The notes: a model not told the origin generated them from the sequence alone. A stretch of DNA of 11,284 bases from an uncultured Oscillospiraceae bacterium (GCA_900546895.1 UREO01000069.1:1-11284); one strand, 5' to 3'; positions 1-7,360 are shown, numbered from the stretch's first letter. Numbers and translations are program-made.

Positions 1-333
1 TTTGTTTACGGGTTGATCCATTTCCAAAGCTGCCTGTTTGAGCAGTCCTATGCCTTCTTTTCCCAGACGGCTGCGGGGGAAAAGAGTTACCCCGCAGCGC
101 TTGCCTACCGGGTCGGAATTCTGTGGCTGGAAGGAAAAGAAGCGGAAGCCGGAGTCCTGCTGGATCAGCAGGGGAGAACGGCGAAGCTGGTTTGGCTGCT
201 CGACCGGATATGCAGAAGCTATGTTTTGTGCAGGCTGGAGGAAGGACTTCAAAAATATCCGTACAGCGAACGGATACGCCAAGAGAGGGAAGAAATACGC
301 AATGGAGCGGATAACAAAGAGGATGCGCGGTAA
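1..333 (+). CDS. 3' end of an unrecognised protein gene (5'-truncated by window edge)
   Basis: The reading frame is open from the first base to a TAA at 331-333, so this is the C-terminal ~110 residues of a longer protein. A TTG at 13 could be read as a start but has no ribosome binding site in view. The visible part is helical in character: alternating Ala/Leu/Tyr and charged residues (for example ALAYRVGILWLEGKEAEAG), then a very charged tail (EREEIRNGADNKEDAR). The pattern resembles the end of a TPR-like helical-repeat region, but I cannot name a family. No membrane segment or catalytic motif is visible. The stop codon lies in the loop of a perfect 10-bp hairpin (319-344). The next gene converges from the other strand. 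Confidence 0.6.
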   Translation, partial: FVYGLIHFQSCLFEQSYAFFSQTAAGEKSYPAALAYRVGILWLEGKEAEAGVLLDQQGRTAKLVWLLDRICRSYVLCRLEEGLQKYPYSERIRQEREEIRNGADNKEDAR

Positions 334-344
334 AGCGCATCCTC
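319..344 (-). terminator. Hairpin at end of first gene, terminator-like on minus strand
   Basis: GAGGATGCGC (319-328) and GCGCATCCTC (335-344) form a perfect 10-bp stem with a 6-nt loop that contains the TAA stop of the plus-strand gene. Read on the minus strand, the stem is followed by TTTGTTAT, a modest U-tract, so it may stop transcription coming from the DUF4183-like gene. On the plus strand there is no U-tract. Confidence 0.45.
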
Positions 345-376
345 CAGATAGTCGGTAAAGTCGCGCAGCCTGACAG

Positions 377-416
377 CCCTTGTTCCGCTTTCAAGGATAC
401 GAAAGCGGAACAAGGG
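377..416. terminator. Strong hairpin between convergent genes
   Basis: A perfect 16-bp inverted repeat (CCCTTGTTCCGCTTTC at 377-392, complement at 401-416) with an 8-nt loop lies between two convergently transcribed genes. Neither side has a run of T, so it is not a textbook intrinsic terminator. It could be a bidirectional barrier to transcription or a 3'-end stabiliser for either messenger. Confidence 0.45.
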
Positions 417-452
417 GGGCGGCTGTTCGGCGGGGAAAGCCGTTCACTCCGT

Positions 453-824
453 TTAGCCGGTGATGGAAGTGACCGGTGCGAAGTTGGTTACACCCAGAGT
501 AATGGGGGAACTGGCCAAAATGGTGACCGGTGCGGTGAGCGCGGCGTTGCCAATGGTAATGCCGGCCGCGGAATCGACGGTGTACATACCGGACTGAGTC
601 AGTGTGCCGTTGATGAACAACATATAGAAACCGTTGTTATCGGTTGCGGTCGTGAGCTCGGCTACCGTGGCGCCGTCGTCATCTACCAGACTGTCGGGCG
701 CTATGGTGTAGGAAACAGTGGAGGTAATGGTGATATCTGCAGAGGTTGTTCCAAAATACCTTGACTGTGTCGGCACCGTTTCGGTTGCACCGGCCATAAC
801 CAGTTTGAATAACTGTAATGCCAT
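453..824 (-). CDS. DUF4183-like small beta-rich protein
   Basis: A 123-residue protein. The start at 824 is chosen because AGAAGGA sits 5 nt upstream; the frame stays open 51 codons further upstream, but that ATG (977) has no ribosome binding site and the extra residues look unstructured. The sequence is rich in Thr, Ala, Ile and Val with alternating hydrophobic strands. It starts MALQLFKLV and has a central NNGFYMLFINGTLTQSGMYT segment (residues 63-82), followed by a TITIGNAAL-like strand and a LGVTNF strand. This layout matches my memory of DUF4183 proteins of Bacillus, Paenibacillus and Clostridia, where the domain occurs alone or attached to collagen-like exosporium proteins. No signal peptide or membrane helix is visible. 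Function is unknown; a spore-surface role is only an inference, helped slightly by a CATACTATA box upstream (994-1002, minus strand). Confidence 0.75.
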   Translation of the reverse strand: MALQLFKLVMAGATETVPTQSRYFGTTSADITITSTVSYTIAPDSLVDDDGATVAELTTATDNNGFYMLFINGTLTQSGMYTVDSAAGITIGNAALTAPVTILASSPITLGVTNFAPVTSITG

Positions 825-993
825 TGATATCCTTCTTTCTTTTTTCAGTGTCAATTTCCCGTTTGCGGGCAGTATCCCCTGCCAACGGCTGCGGGACCGG
901 ACGGGGGCTTGGGCCTTCCAAGCGGTTGGGCAGAAAATATCCCGCTTAATTCCTGCCGCCCGTGTTTCAGGGTACATGACACTAAGCTAATAG

Positions 994-1002
994 TATAGTA
1001 TG
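994..1002 (-). promoter_or_regulatory. Possible sporulation-type -10 box (CATACTATA)
   Basis: Read on the minus strand, the sequence is CATACTATA, which fits the SigK -10 pattern CATANNNTA and is close to the SigE pattern. No AC or ATA element lies at the right -35 distance; the nearest AC is 13 nt upstream, too close. It would give a leader of about 160 nt before the DUF4183-like gene. The same bases read TATAGT on the plus strand and could instead be a -10 for the methyltransferase. Weak evidence only. Confidence 0.25.
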
Positions 1003-1057
1003 CGGCGGGCTTTTTGTAGGGAACCGCAAGATGATTTCGACGATAGGGGGAACGGAA

Positions 1058-1726
1058 ATGGACAGCTTTGACCCGGCATGGGAAGAGATTTTTCAAAATC
1101 AGGAATGGGGCAGGTACCCCGGCGAAGAAGTCATCCGCTTTGTCGCGAGGAATTTTTACAAAGGCGATCGGGCCCGGATAAAACTGCTGGACCTCGGCTG
1201 CGGAACGGGGGCCGTCACCTGGTACATGGCCAGAGAGGGCTTTACCGTTTATGCTTTCGACGGTTCGGAAACGGCCGTCCGCAAAGCCAGGGAAAGAATG
1301 CGGGAGGAGGGGCTGCACGCCCGTATCTGCGTCAGCGACGCCGCAGATATGCCCTATTCCGATCATTTTTTCGACGGTTTGGTGGACTCGGCAATGATCA
1401 ACGGCAATACGGTTCAAAATATAAAAAAAATTTTACAGGAATGCCTCCGTGTGCTGAAGCCGGGTGGCAAATTCTTTTCCACCGGCCTGTTCAAGGCGGG
1501 AATGACCGGCTACGGCACGGGGGAGAGACTGGAAGAAAATACTTACCGCGAAATTACCGCGGGGAATCTGGCCCACAGGGGCACGGTCCATTTTTTCGGG
1601 GAGCAGGAGATTCAGGCTCTCTGGTCGGAAGCCGGATTCCGGAACATTGTCATTGATTCCATCGATAGAACCGAGCAGGGCGGGCAAAACAGGATATCGT
1701 ATTATCTGGCGGAGGCTGAAAAATAA
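1058..1726 (+). CDS. Class I SAM-dependent methyltransferase
   Basis: A 222-residue soluble protein of the Rossmann-like methyltransferase fold. Residues 43-51 are LLDLGCGTG, the SAM-binding motif I. The acidic end of strand 2 follows (VYAFDGS), then an acidic DAADMPYSDHFFDG segment at motif II/III, and RVLKPGGKFF at post-motif III, all in the canonical order. The N-terminal FDPAWEEIF...WGRYPGEEVIRFVARNF stretch is typical of a subgroup of small bacterial methyltransferases with unassigned acceptors. The start at 1058 is preferred because AGGGGG lies 7 nt upstream and it places WEEIF near the N-terminus. An ATG at 1031, in frame and nine codons earlier, is the alternative. The acceptor substrate is unknown. 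It appears to be a single-gene transcription unit, followed by a UUCG hairpin and a long terminator stem. Confidence 0.9.
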   Translation: MDSFDPAWEEIFQNQEWGRYPGEEVIRFVARNFYKGDRARIKLLDLGCGTGAVTWYMAREGFTVYAFDGSETAVRKARERMREEGLHARICVSDAADMPYSDHFFDGLVDSAMINGNTVQNIKKILQECLRVLKPGGKFFSTGLFKAGMTGYGTGERLEENTYREITAGNLAHRGTVHFFGEQEIQALWSEAGFRNIVIDSIDRTEQGGQNRISYYLAEAEK

Positions 1727-1738
1727 CCGCTTCGGCGG
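1727..1738 (+). other. UUCG tetraloop hairpin just after the methyltransferase stop
   Basis: CCGC-TTCG-GCGG directly follows the TAA. The C(UUCG)G tetraloop is an unusually stable RNA cap. It is likely a 3'-end structure stacked on the larger terminator stem that follows. Confidence 0.5.
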
Positions 1739-1740
1739 CA

Positions 1741-1797
1741 AAGGAACGACCCCCTCCGCGGACAGTGGCTGTCTGTCCGCTTTGGGGGTCGTTCCTT
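1741..1797. terminator. Long bidirectional terminator between convergent genes
   Basis: AAGGAACGACCCCC (1741-1754) pairs perfectly with 1784-1797. Inside it a second perfect stem forms, GCGGACAG (1758-1765) with CTGTCCGC (1773-1780), separated from the outer stem only by a TCC/TTT internal loop. On the plus strand the stem ends in CCTTATTT, on the minus strand in CCTTTG. It separates the methyltransferase from the 3' end of the large minus-strand operon and probably serves both. Confidence 0.65.
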
Positions 1798-1850
1798 ATT
1801 TGCATGAGGGAGCTTATGACTTCTATTTATGTCATGAATAATGGGAGCTT

Positions 1851-2315
1851 TCAGATTTCGACAATCCCCTCCAGCGGTTCCGCGGGGCTGAGGCGGGGGG
1901 CGTCCATTGCGGGGCTGGCCACAATGATCGTAACCGGCGTGTCGTCCTGCGCCACGGCGACAAAATGGGCCTTGCCGGGATGGATGACGATTTGCGTGCC
2001 GGCGGGAACTCTGACGAGCTGGACGCTGTCCATATCGATCTTTCCGTCCTTGATATCCGCAAACGGCATAATGGCGGTTCCCTGCACGAAATAGAACATT
2101 TCGCAGTCCTCATGGTACTCCAGCTCTGCAAAAACCGGCGTATGCTTCCAGATGTTCAGCACGCCGCCCGCCAATGTGCTCTGCTTCATGCCGGCGCGCA
2201 GGGTCGTTGCTCTCCACTCAAACCAATTCTCCCGGTAAACCTGTGCGGCCCCGGGCATCTGGACGTCTACGCCCCCGATCAGGCCGGGGGCAATATCCTG
2301 TATTTCCTTTTTCAT
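1851..2315 (-). CDS. Cupin-fold protein, ureidoglycolate lyase (AllA)-like
   Basis: A 154-residue soluble protein with a good ribosome binding site (AAGGAG, 9 nt before the ATG). Two cupin-like motifs are visible. Residues 66-86 contain EYHEDCEMFYFVQGTAIMPF, with His68 and Glu72 as candidate metal ligands. Residues 101-120 contain VRVPAGTQIVIHPGKAHF, with His117 as the usual second-motif histidine. Length and motif order resemble the ureidoglycolate lyase superfamily, whose characterised members convert ureidoglycolate to glyoxylate and urea. No other allantoin gene (allB, allC, allD) is nearby, so a different substrate is quite possible. It is the last gene of the minus-strand cluster, 76 nt after the FadR-type regulator, with a hairpin in the gap. 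A generic cupin of unknown function is the main alternative. Confidence 0.6.
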   Translation of the reverse strand: MKKEIQDIAPGLIGGVDVQMPGAAQVYRENWFEWRATTLRAGMKQSTLAGGVLNIWKHTPVFAELEYHEDCEMFYFVQGTAIMPFADIKDGKIDMDSVQLVRVPAGTQIVIHPGKAHFVAVAQDDTPVTIIVASPAMDAPRLSPAEPLEGIVEI

Positions 2316-2335
2316 AGCGAAGCTCTCCTTTTTAT

Positions 2336-2367
2336 TTCATCCGGCCTTCTGCCGAAAGCCGGATGAA
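2336..2367 (-). other. Intercistronic hairpin before the cupin gene
   Basis: TTCATCCGGC (2336-2345) pairs with GCCGGATGAA (2358-2367). Read on the minus strand, the stem extends to about 14 bp with one G-U pair and a GGCA loop. It is followed by ATAAAAAGGAG, the ribosome binding region of the cupin gene, not by a U-tract, so it is not a standard terminator. It may be an RNA processing or stability element, or an inefficient terminator that lowers cupin expression. Confidence 0.5.
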
Positions 2368-2391
2368 TTCAATCTGTATCAAACTTTTCTG

Positions 2392-3117
2392 TCACAGCAT
2401 TTTTTTCATACTTTCGGGCTGCAGATTTTTCAGCATTTTCAGATAATTGATGCGTGAATTGGCAACGTGGACTCTCATCTCTTCCACAGCGGTTTCCGCC
2501 TGTTTGCTTACCATTGCGTCGTACATTTTACGGTGTCCTTCCTGCGCGTTCAGGCCTTCCCTGTGGCTTTTGAAGGATTCGCGGCGCAGCTCCCGCTGCA
2601 GCCAGTTGATATTGTCCATGATGTTCAGGATAAACTGGTTCCGGCTCGTCTCCAGAATTGCCTTGTGGAATTCATAATCGGTTGTTTCCATAACGCTTGG
2701 GTCGCCCGATTCCACCGCCCGCTCGAACGCCAGCAGCTTCTCGTGTATCTTTTCCATGTCCGCGGGAGTCGCCCGTTCCATCGCCAGCTTGATCGCCAGC
2801 GGCTCCATTGCGCCTCTCACGTTGATAAAGTCGGTAATTCTCGTTTTATTCTGCTCATACCAATCCTCGGCGTTCTGCTTTTCATTGCCGACGGGATTGA
2901 TGATGAACACGCCTTTGCCGCACAGTACCTCTACGATTCCTTCCGCTTCCAGTACGCGGATCGCCTCCCGGACCGCAGAGCGGCCGATGTTCAGAATCAG
3001 GCCGATTTCCGCCTGTGTCGGCAGCCGGTCGCCGATCTGATAGCCCTCGGTCTGAATCAGCTCTTTCAGTTTTTCTACTGTCTGGTCAGTCACAGACACC
3101 TTATGAATTGGTTTCAT
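2392..3117 (-). CDS. GntR-family transcriptional regulator, FadR/FCD type (operon copy)
   Basis: A 241-residue regulator. Residues 9-75 form the GntR winged helix-turn-helix (GDRLPTQAEIGLILNIGRSAVREAIRVLEAEGIVEV, then GKGVFI). Residues ~95-230 form an all-helical FCD effector domain. The expected metal ligands are present: Asp147 and His151 (DYEFH), His195 (EGHRKM) and His217 (MRVHVA). Such regulators are mostly repressors released by small carboxylic or sugar acids. The start has GGGAG about 7 nt upstream. It lies inside the transporter operon, 13 nt after the FAH-family gene, so it would be made together with the genes it probably controls. It is a paralog of the regulator at 8999-9733: the key residues fall at identical positions in both. 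Confidence 0.92.
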   Translation of the reverse strand: MKPIHKVSVTDQTVEKLKELIQTEGYQIGDRLPTQAEIGLILNIGRSAVREAIRVLEAEGIVEVLCGKGVFIINPVGNEKQNAEDWYEQNKTRITDFINVRGAMEPLAIKLAMERATPADMEKIHEKLLAFERAVESGDPSVMETTDYEFHKAILETSRNQFILNIMDNINWLQRELRRESFKSHREGLNAQEGHRKMYDAMVSKQAETAVEEMRVHVANSRINYLKMLKNLQPESMKKML

Positions 3118-3130
3118 ATCCTCACTCCCT

Positions 3131-3916
3131 TTACTGCAAAGCTTCCCCTGACCGTATTTGGGTGGCTCTCACTGTGTTGGTCAGCCGTCCGATCTGTTCG
3201 ATTTCCACATCCACCGTGTCGCCGGGACGAATGGGCCCTACGCCGGAAGGGGTTCCGGTCAGAATGACGTCCCCCGGCTCCAGAGTCATGACCTGCGAAA
3301 GGTAGCTGACGAGCTCGTAAGGCTGAAACAGCAGCTGGGACGTGTTGGAGTGCTGGACCAGCCGGCCGTTCAGATAGGTTCGTATTTCCAGATTTGCGGG
3401 GTCGGCCTGTGTCTGGATGCAGGGCCCCAGCGGCAGAAAGGTGTCAAACCCTTTTGCGATGGTCCACTGCCCGTCCGCCGGCTGATAGTCGCGCGCGCTG
3501 ACGTCGTTTGCGCAGGTGTATCCCAAAATGTATTCCGCCGCGTTTTCCCTTTTGATCTGTTTGGCCCTTTTCCCGATCACGATCGCCAGCTCGCCTTCGT
3601 AATCCACGTGGGAGGAAATGGCGGGATACACGATTTCCTGCTGCGGCGCGATCACCGCTGTGCTCGGTTTCAGGAATACGACCGGCGATTCCGGCGTTTT
3701 TGCCCCGGATTCCGCAATGTGGTCCTTGTAGTTCAGCCCGATGCAGATTGCCTTTCCGGGCATGACCGGGCTGAAAAGCCGGACCCGGCGAAGCGGAACC
3801 GTTTCCCCGGTTTCGGAAAAACCGCTCCCGATATCGCCCTTCAGGCGGCGGACGGTCTGTTCTTCCAGACTTCCGAATTCCATTTTCTCTTCAAACTGGT
3901 AACGGATCAGTTTCAT
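3131..3916 (-). CDS. Fumarylacetoacetate hydrolase (FAH) family protein
   Basis: A 261-residue cytosolic enzyme of the FAH fold, which covers acylpyruvate hydrolases, 2-hydroxyhepta-2,4-diene-1,7-dioate isomerases, oxaloacetate decarboxylases and related C-C bond enzymes. Family hallmarks are visible: IGLNYKDHIAES (59-70) with the active-site His66, FLKP (81-84), DYEGELAIVIG (105-115) with metal ligands Glu107 and Glu109, NDVSARD (137-143) with metal ligand Asp138, KGFDTFLPLGP (155-165) and TGTPSGVG (220-227). All expected metal ligands are intact, so it should be active. The start at 3916 begins MKLIRYQF. Its AAAGGA site overlaps the livF stop codon and is 13 nt from the ATG, longer than usual, so translational coupling to livF is likely. 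The substrate is presumably derived from what the adjacent transporter imports. Confidence 0.92.
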   Translation of the reverse strand: MKLIRYQFEEKMEFGSLEEQTVRRLKGDIGSGFSETGETVPLRRVRLFSPVMPGKAICIGLNYKDHIAESGAKTPESPVVFLKPSTAVIAPQQEIVYPAISSHVDYEGELAIVIGKRAKQIKRENAAEYILGYTCANDVSARDYQPADGQWTIAKGFDTFLPLGPCIQTQADPANLEIRTYLNGRLVQHSNTSQLLFQPYELVSYLSQVMTLEPGDVILTGTPSGVGPIRPGDTVDVEIEQIGRLTNTVRATQIRSGEALQ

Positions 3917-3933
3917 AATGTACCATCTTTCCT

Positions 3934-4644
3934 TTATCCGCCAAGATATGCTTTTTTGATGGTCGGGCTGTTCAGCAGTTCCTGGCTGTTTCCGCACTGC
4001 ACCATGTGGCCCACTTCCATGACATAGGTTCTGTCGGAAATGGACATGGCCATAAATGCGTTCTGTTCTACGATGATGACGGGGATTTTGCGGACCTCAT
4101 GGATTTTTACGATCGCGTCGAACATTTCGCTGACGGTAACCGGGGCAAGACCCAGAGAAGGTTCGTCGAACATAATGAGCTTCGGGTCGGACATCATTCC
4201 TCTGCAAATGGCAAGCATCTGCTGTTCGCCGCCGCTGAGGGTGCCCGCCAGCTGCTTGGAGCGTTCCTTCAGCCGGGGGAAGAGGGCGTAGGATTCCTCG
4301 ATGTTTTTATTCAGCTCCGCTTTGGAAAATTTTTTGTTAAATGCACCCATTTCCAGATTTTCGAGCACGGACATTTCGGGAAATACCTCGCGGCCTTCCG
4401 GCACATAGACGATTCCCCTGTGAACGATCTTGTGGGCGCGGACATTGCCGATCTCTTCGCCCATGAATTCGATGGAGCCGCTGCTTGCTTTGTTCAGCCC
4501 GGCAATCGCTTTCATCAGCGTGGACTTTCCCGCGCCGTTGGCACCGATGATGGACACGATCTCTTTGTCGTTGATCTCCATGGAAACGTCGAAGAGGGCT
4601 TGCACTTTTCCGTAGAATACGTCGATCTTATTAATCTTTAGCAC
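3934..4644 (-). CDS. livF: Branched-chain amino acid-type ABC transporter ATPase, LivF
   Basis: A 236-residue ABC ATPase with Walker A GANGAGKST (34-42), signature LSGGEQ (136-141), Walker B LIMFDEP (156-162) and the switch-region VEQN (192-195) typical of LivF. The C-terminal AYLGG end is also typical. The start is a GTG at 4642-4644, supported by AGGAGGAGG 7 nt upstream. It would act at the inner face of the membrane as a heterodimer with LivG, powering the LivH/LivM permease. It follows livG by 16 nt and precedes the FAH-family gene by 17 nt. Confidence 0.95.
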   Translation of the reverse strand: MLKINKIDVFYGKVQALFDVSMEINDKEIVSIIGANGAGKSTLMKAIAGLNKASSGSIEFMGEEIGNVRAHKIVHRGIVYVPEGREVFPEMSVLENLEMGAFNKKFSKAELNKNIEESYALFPRLKERSKQLAGTLSGGEQQMLAICRGMMSDPKLIMFDEPSLGLAPVTVSEMFDAIVKIHEVRKIPVIIVEQNAFMAMSISDRTYVMEVGHMVQCGNSQELLNSPTIKKAYLGG

Positions 4645-4660
4645 GGTTCAACCTCCTCCT

Positions 4661-5440
4661 TTAGGCTTTCTCGGACTGGTATCTGTTGCCCAGATACGCC
4701 TTGATGACTTCCTCGTTGTTCTTAATTTCATCCGGCGTACCCTCTGCGATTTTTGCGCCGAAGTTCAAAACGGTGATCCGGCTGCAAATGTTCATGACGA
4801 CGTCCATGTTGTGTTCAATCAGGAACAGGTCGATCCCAAGGTCGAAGGTTTTCAGCATGATATTGACGAACTCCACACGCTCGGAAGGGTTCAGTCCGGC
4901 CGCGGGCTCGTCAAGGAAAAGCAGCTTGGGGTCCATCATCAGCGCGCGGCCCAGCTCGGTCATTTTCTGGCGGCCGTACGGCAGCGACGAGACTTTTTCG
5001 TCTTTCAGGTCGTACATGCCGATAAAATCCAGAATCTGTTTTGCCTTTTCCTCCACCTGTTTTTCTTCCTGTCTGCTTTTGGCGGGATCGACCAGAAAGC
5101 GGAGAATGCCGGCGGGCATCATCTGGTGGCCGCCTACCATCAGGTTTTCCATCACCGTCATGGAGTGGAACAGCTTCAGGTTCTGGAACGTCCTTCCGAT
5201 CCCCAGCCGGGCGATCTGATAAGTGGGCATTCCGCTGATTTCGGTGTCACCGTAAAAAATTCGGCCGCTTGTTACCGGAAAAGTGCCGGTAATCATGTTG
5301 ATGGTCGTGGTTTTTCCGGACCCGTTCGGCCCGATCAGCGCGTGGATGTTCCGTTCAGCCATTTCGAAGGACAAATCGCGTACCGCGACCAGCCCGGAAA
5401 AGTTTTTTACAACATTTTCAGTTCTTAATATTGTCTTCAT
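4661..5440 (-). CDS. livG: Branched-chain amino acid-type ABC transporter ATPase, LivG
   Basis: A 259-residue ABC ATPase with Walker A GPNGSGKTT (37-45), Q-loop FQNL (85-88), a LivG-style signature LPYGRQ (153-158) in place of LSGGQ, Walker B LLFLDEP (173-179), H-loop His210 (IEHNMD) and the C-terminal AYLGN. The ATG at 5440 is preferred: GAGGAAGGA lies 8 nt upstream and it gives an ATGA overlap with the livM stop codon. An in-frame ATG at 5461 lies before that ribosome binding site and is unlikely. Partner of LivF; the 4-nt overlap suggests coupled translation with livM. Confidence 0.95.
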   Translation of the reverse strand: MKTILRTENVVKNFSGLVAVRDLSFEMAERNIHALIGPNGSGKTTTINMITGTFPVTSGRIFYGDTEISGMPTYQIARLGIGRTFQNLKLFHSMTVMENLMVGGHQMMPAGILRFLVDPAKSRQEEKQVEEKAKQILDFIGMYDLKDEKVSSLPYGRQKMTELGRALMMDPKLLFLDEPAAGLNPSERVEFVNIMLKTFDLGIDLFLIEHNMDVVMNICSRITVLNFGAKIAEGTPDEIKNNEEVIKAYLGNRYQSEKA

Positions 5441-6435
5441 TTGGCGATCCTTCCTCCCCATATTTCCCGGGCTTTCTTAATGGAATGGAATATATCGAAA
5501 TGCCTTTCCCGCCTTTCCGATTTTTTGAAAAGGGACACAATACCATACGGCAGGAACACTGCGAAAATCAGCGTGATAATGCTGAAAATCAGCCAGTAGT
5601 AATTCTGCATAAAGCGCAGGATTTCCGGTAAAAGGGTTACCATGACGGCGCCCAGTACATTTCCCGCTACGGAGCCGATCCCGCCGATCATCATCATAAC
5701 AAGGTAGTTTACCGACAGGTCCTGATTGAACGCCGTCGGGTTGATGTAGCCCATCATGTGGGTGTACAGGAAACCGCCGATGCAGCCGTAAACAGCCGCC
5801 ATTGTGAAGGCCAGAATTTTCAGGTTTGCAACGTCGATTCCGCACGCCTCCACCGCGTCGCTGTTGTCGCGGATGGCTTTGAAGACCCTGCCCCATTTGG
5901 AGGAGACGATTCTCGCCGCCGCGATGGCCATGATGATTGTGAGCGCGAAATAGAGATAGTAGATTTTGAACGGCGTGTTGAATTCAAACCCGAACAGATT
6001 CAGAAAGGGGATGTTCTGGACGCCCTGGGAGCCCCCCGTGAAATCGATGGCGTTGGTGAGAATCAGCCTAACGACCTCGCTGAAGCCGATCGTGGTCAGC
6101 GACAGATAAACGCCCTTCACACGCAGGCTGGGGTAGCCGAGCCCTCTTCCGATCAGGAAACCGATCACAATGGCAATCGGAAAGCCGAGCCAGACCGGGG
6201 TTCCCAGCTTGGTGCACGTCAGCGCGGAGCCGTAGGCGCCCAGTGCGAAAATGCCCGCCGTACCCAGATTCATCTGGCCGGTCAGGCCGGTTATAAAGTT
6301 CAGGCCCATGACCACTATGATATTGACAAACACCTGATTCATCAGCTGCTGGTGGTAAAGATTGCTGTCAAACAGAGGAAATGCGATCAGCAAAACGAGC
6401 ACCAGAGCCATCAGTGCGATTTTAACTTTTTTCAT
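5437..6435 (-). CDS. livM: Branched-chain amino acid-type ABC transporter permease, LivM
   Basis: A 332-residue polytopic membrane protein with a hydrophobic first helix (ALMALVLVLLIAF) and many further membrane segments. LivM hallmarks are visible: LTGQMNLGTAGIFALGAY (51-68), the cytoplasmic EAA-like loop GRVFKAIRDNSDAVEACGID (182-201) that docks on the ATPases, and GGIGSVAGNVLG (251-262). Two ATGs compete. The one at 6444 lies 1 nt after GGAG, too close, whereas the one at 6435 is 10 nt away, so 6435 is used here; the difference is three residues. The charged tail (KKSERRERHFDIFHS) is cytoplasmic. It follows livH by 17 nt and overlaps livG by 4 nt. Confidence 0.94.
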   Translation of the reverse strand: MKKVKIALMALVLVLLIAFPLFDSNLYHQQLMNQVFVNIIVVMGLNFITGLTGQMNLGTAGIFALGAYGSALTCTKLGTPVWLGFPIAIVIGFLIGRGLGYPSLRVKGVYLSLTTIGFSEVVRLILTNAIDFTGGSQGVQNIPFLNLFGFEFNTPFKIYYLYFALTIIMAIAAARIVSSKWGRVFKAIRDNSDAVEACGIDVANLKILAFTMAAVYGCIGGFLYTHMMGYINPTAFNQDLSVNYLVMMMIGGIGSVAGNVLGAVMVTLLPEILRFMQNYYWLIFSIITLIFAVFLPYGIVSLFKKSERRERHFDIFHSIKKAREIWGGRIAK

Positions 6436-6452
6436 ATCCGGCATTCTCCTTT

Positions 6453-7331
6453 CTAACGCAAATTTTTCCGGTGTCCCAAAATGCCGGACGGACGGACCAG
6501 CAGAAAGATGATCATGAGCACGAATCCGACGCAGTCCTTATAAACGGCCGGAAGCACAAGAGTGCTGAAATTTTCCAGTACGCCGAGGAAAACGCCGCCC
6601 GCGATGACGCCGGGCAGATAGCCGAAGCCGCCGATGACGCCGGAAGAAAAGCCCTTGAGCCCGATCATATTCGCCATGGCGGTATCCACTGTGAACAGCG
6701 GGATGACCAGCATGCCGATGACCGTACAAACCAGGGAACTGAGCACAATGGTGAACACGATGTTTCTGCTGACGTCAATTCCCATCAGCGTAGCGGCTTT
6801 TTTGTTCTGCTGTACGCACCGCATTGCTTTTCCCGTTTTGGTTGTCTTGAAAAAGATCTGTAGTGCGGCGACCAGCAGGGAAGAGATCACGATAATCCAG
6901 ATATTGACGCGGCCGATCACAATATTTCCGACCTGATAGGTCCCCGTCAGATAATTCGGAAGGGTGAAAGGAATGGGTCCCCAGATCAGGCGCACCATTT
7001 CCGAAAGGATCCGCCCAAGCACCACGGTGCCCATAACGGCGAAAATAGGGGAGGCCATGCTGCGCAGGGGATTGAAGATCCCGACTGCCACCAGCACGCC
7101 GAAAAGAAACATCACCAGAAGGGACGCGATGACTCCGATCGCGGGGGGAAGGCCCATTCTGATTACGAAGGTACCCGCAAAGATATAGGCGCTCAGCATA
7201 ATGAATTTGTCATGGCTGAAATTCAAAAGACCGGTTGAATTCCACACCAGCGTGTATTCGATGCCGACCAGGGCATAGATAAAGCCCATGGCAATGCCGC
7301 TGACGATTAATTGCAAGACGCTTTCCAGCAT
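6453..7331 (-). CDS. livH: Branched-chain amino acid-type ABC transporter permease, LivH
   Basis: A 292-residue membrane protein with about eight hydrophobic segments. The LivH-type N-terminal motif is visible as GLLNFSHDKFIMLSAY (34-49); most relatives have Gly-Glu where this one has Asp-Lys after the His. The EAA-like loop GKAMRCVQQNKKAATLMGID (167-186) and GGFGYLPGVIAGG, which corresponds to the GGiGs/pGA motif of the family, are present. It pairs with LivM to form the translocation channel. The ribosome binding site is weak (GAAAGAAG about 10 nt before the ATG). The gene starts 30 nt after the terminator that follows the binding-protein gene, so it depends on readthrough or on an unseen promoter. 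Confidence 0.94.
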   Translation of the reverse strand: MLESVLQLIVSGIAMGFIYALVGIEYTLVWNSTGLLNFSHDKFIMLSAYIFAGTFVIRMGLPPAIGVIASLLVMFLFGVLVAVGIFNPLRSMASPIFAVMGTVVLGRILSEMVRLIWGPIPFTLPNYLTGTYQVGNIVIGRVNIWIIVISSLLVAALQIFFKTTKTGKAMRCVQQNKKAATLMGIDVSRNIVFTIVLSSLVCTVIGMLVIPLFTVDTAMANMIGLKGFSSGVIGGFGYLPGVIAGGVFLGVLENFSTLVLPAVYKDCVGFVLMIIFLLVRPSGILGHRKNLR

Positions 7332-7360
7332 TGTTTTTCATCTTCTTTCCATATTGTCAT

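Noticed and set aside
453..977. Longer 174-residue version of the DUF4183-like protein
   Set aside because: The ATG at 977 has no ribosome binding site, whereas the ATG at 824 has a good one and starts the conserved domain; the upstream residues are more likely untranslated leader.
2467..4027. Long plus-strand frames (266 and 289 residues) over the FadR and FAH-family genes
   Set aside because: Both are shadows of conserved minus-strand genes; their translations are low-complexity and show no family motifs.
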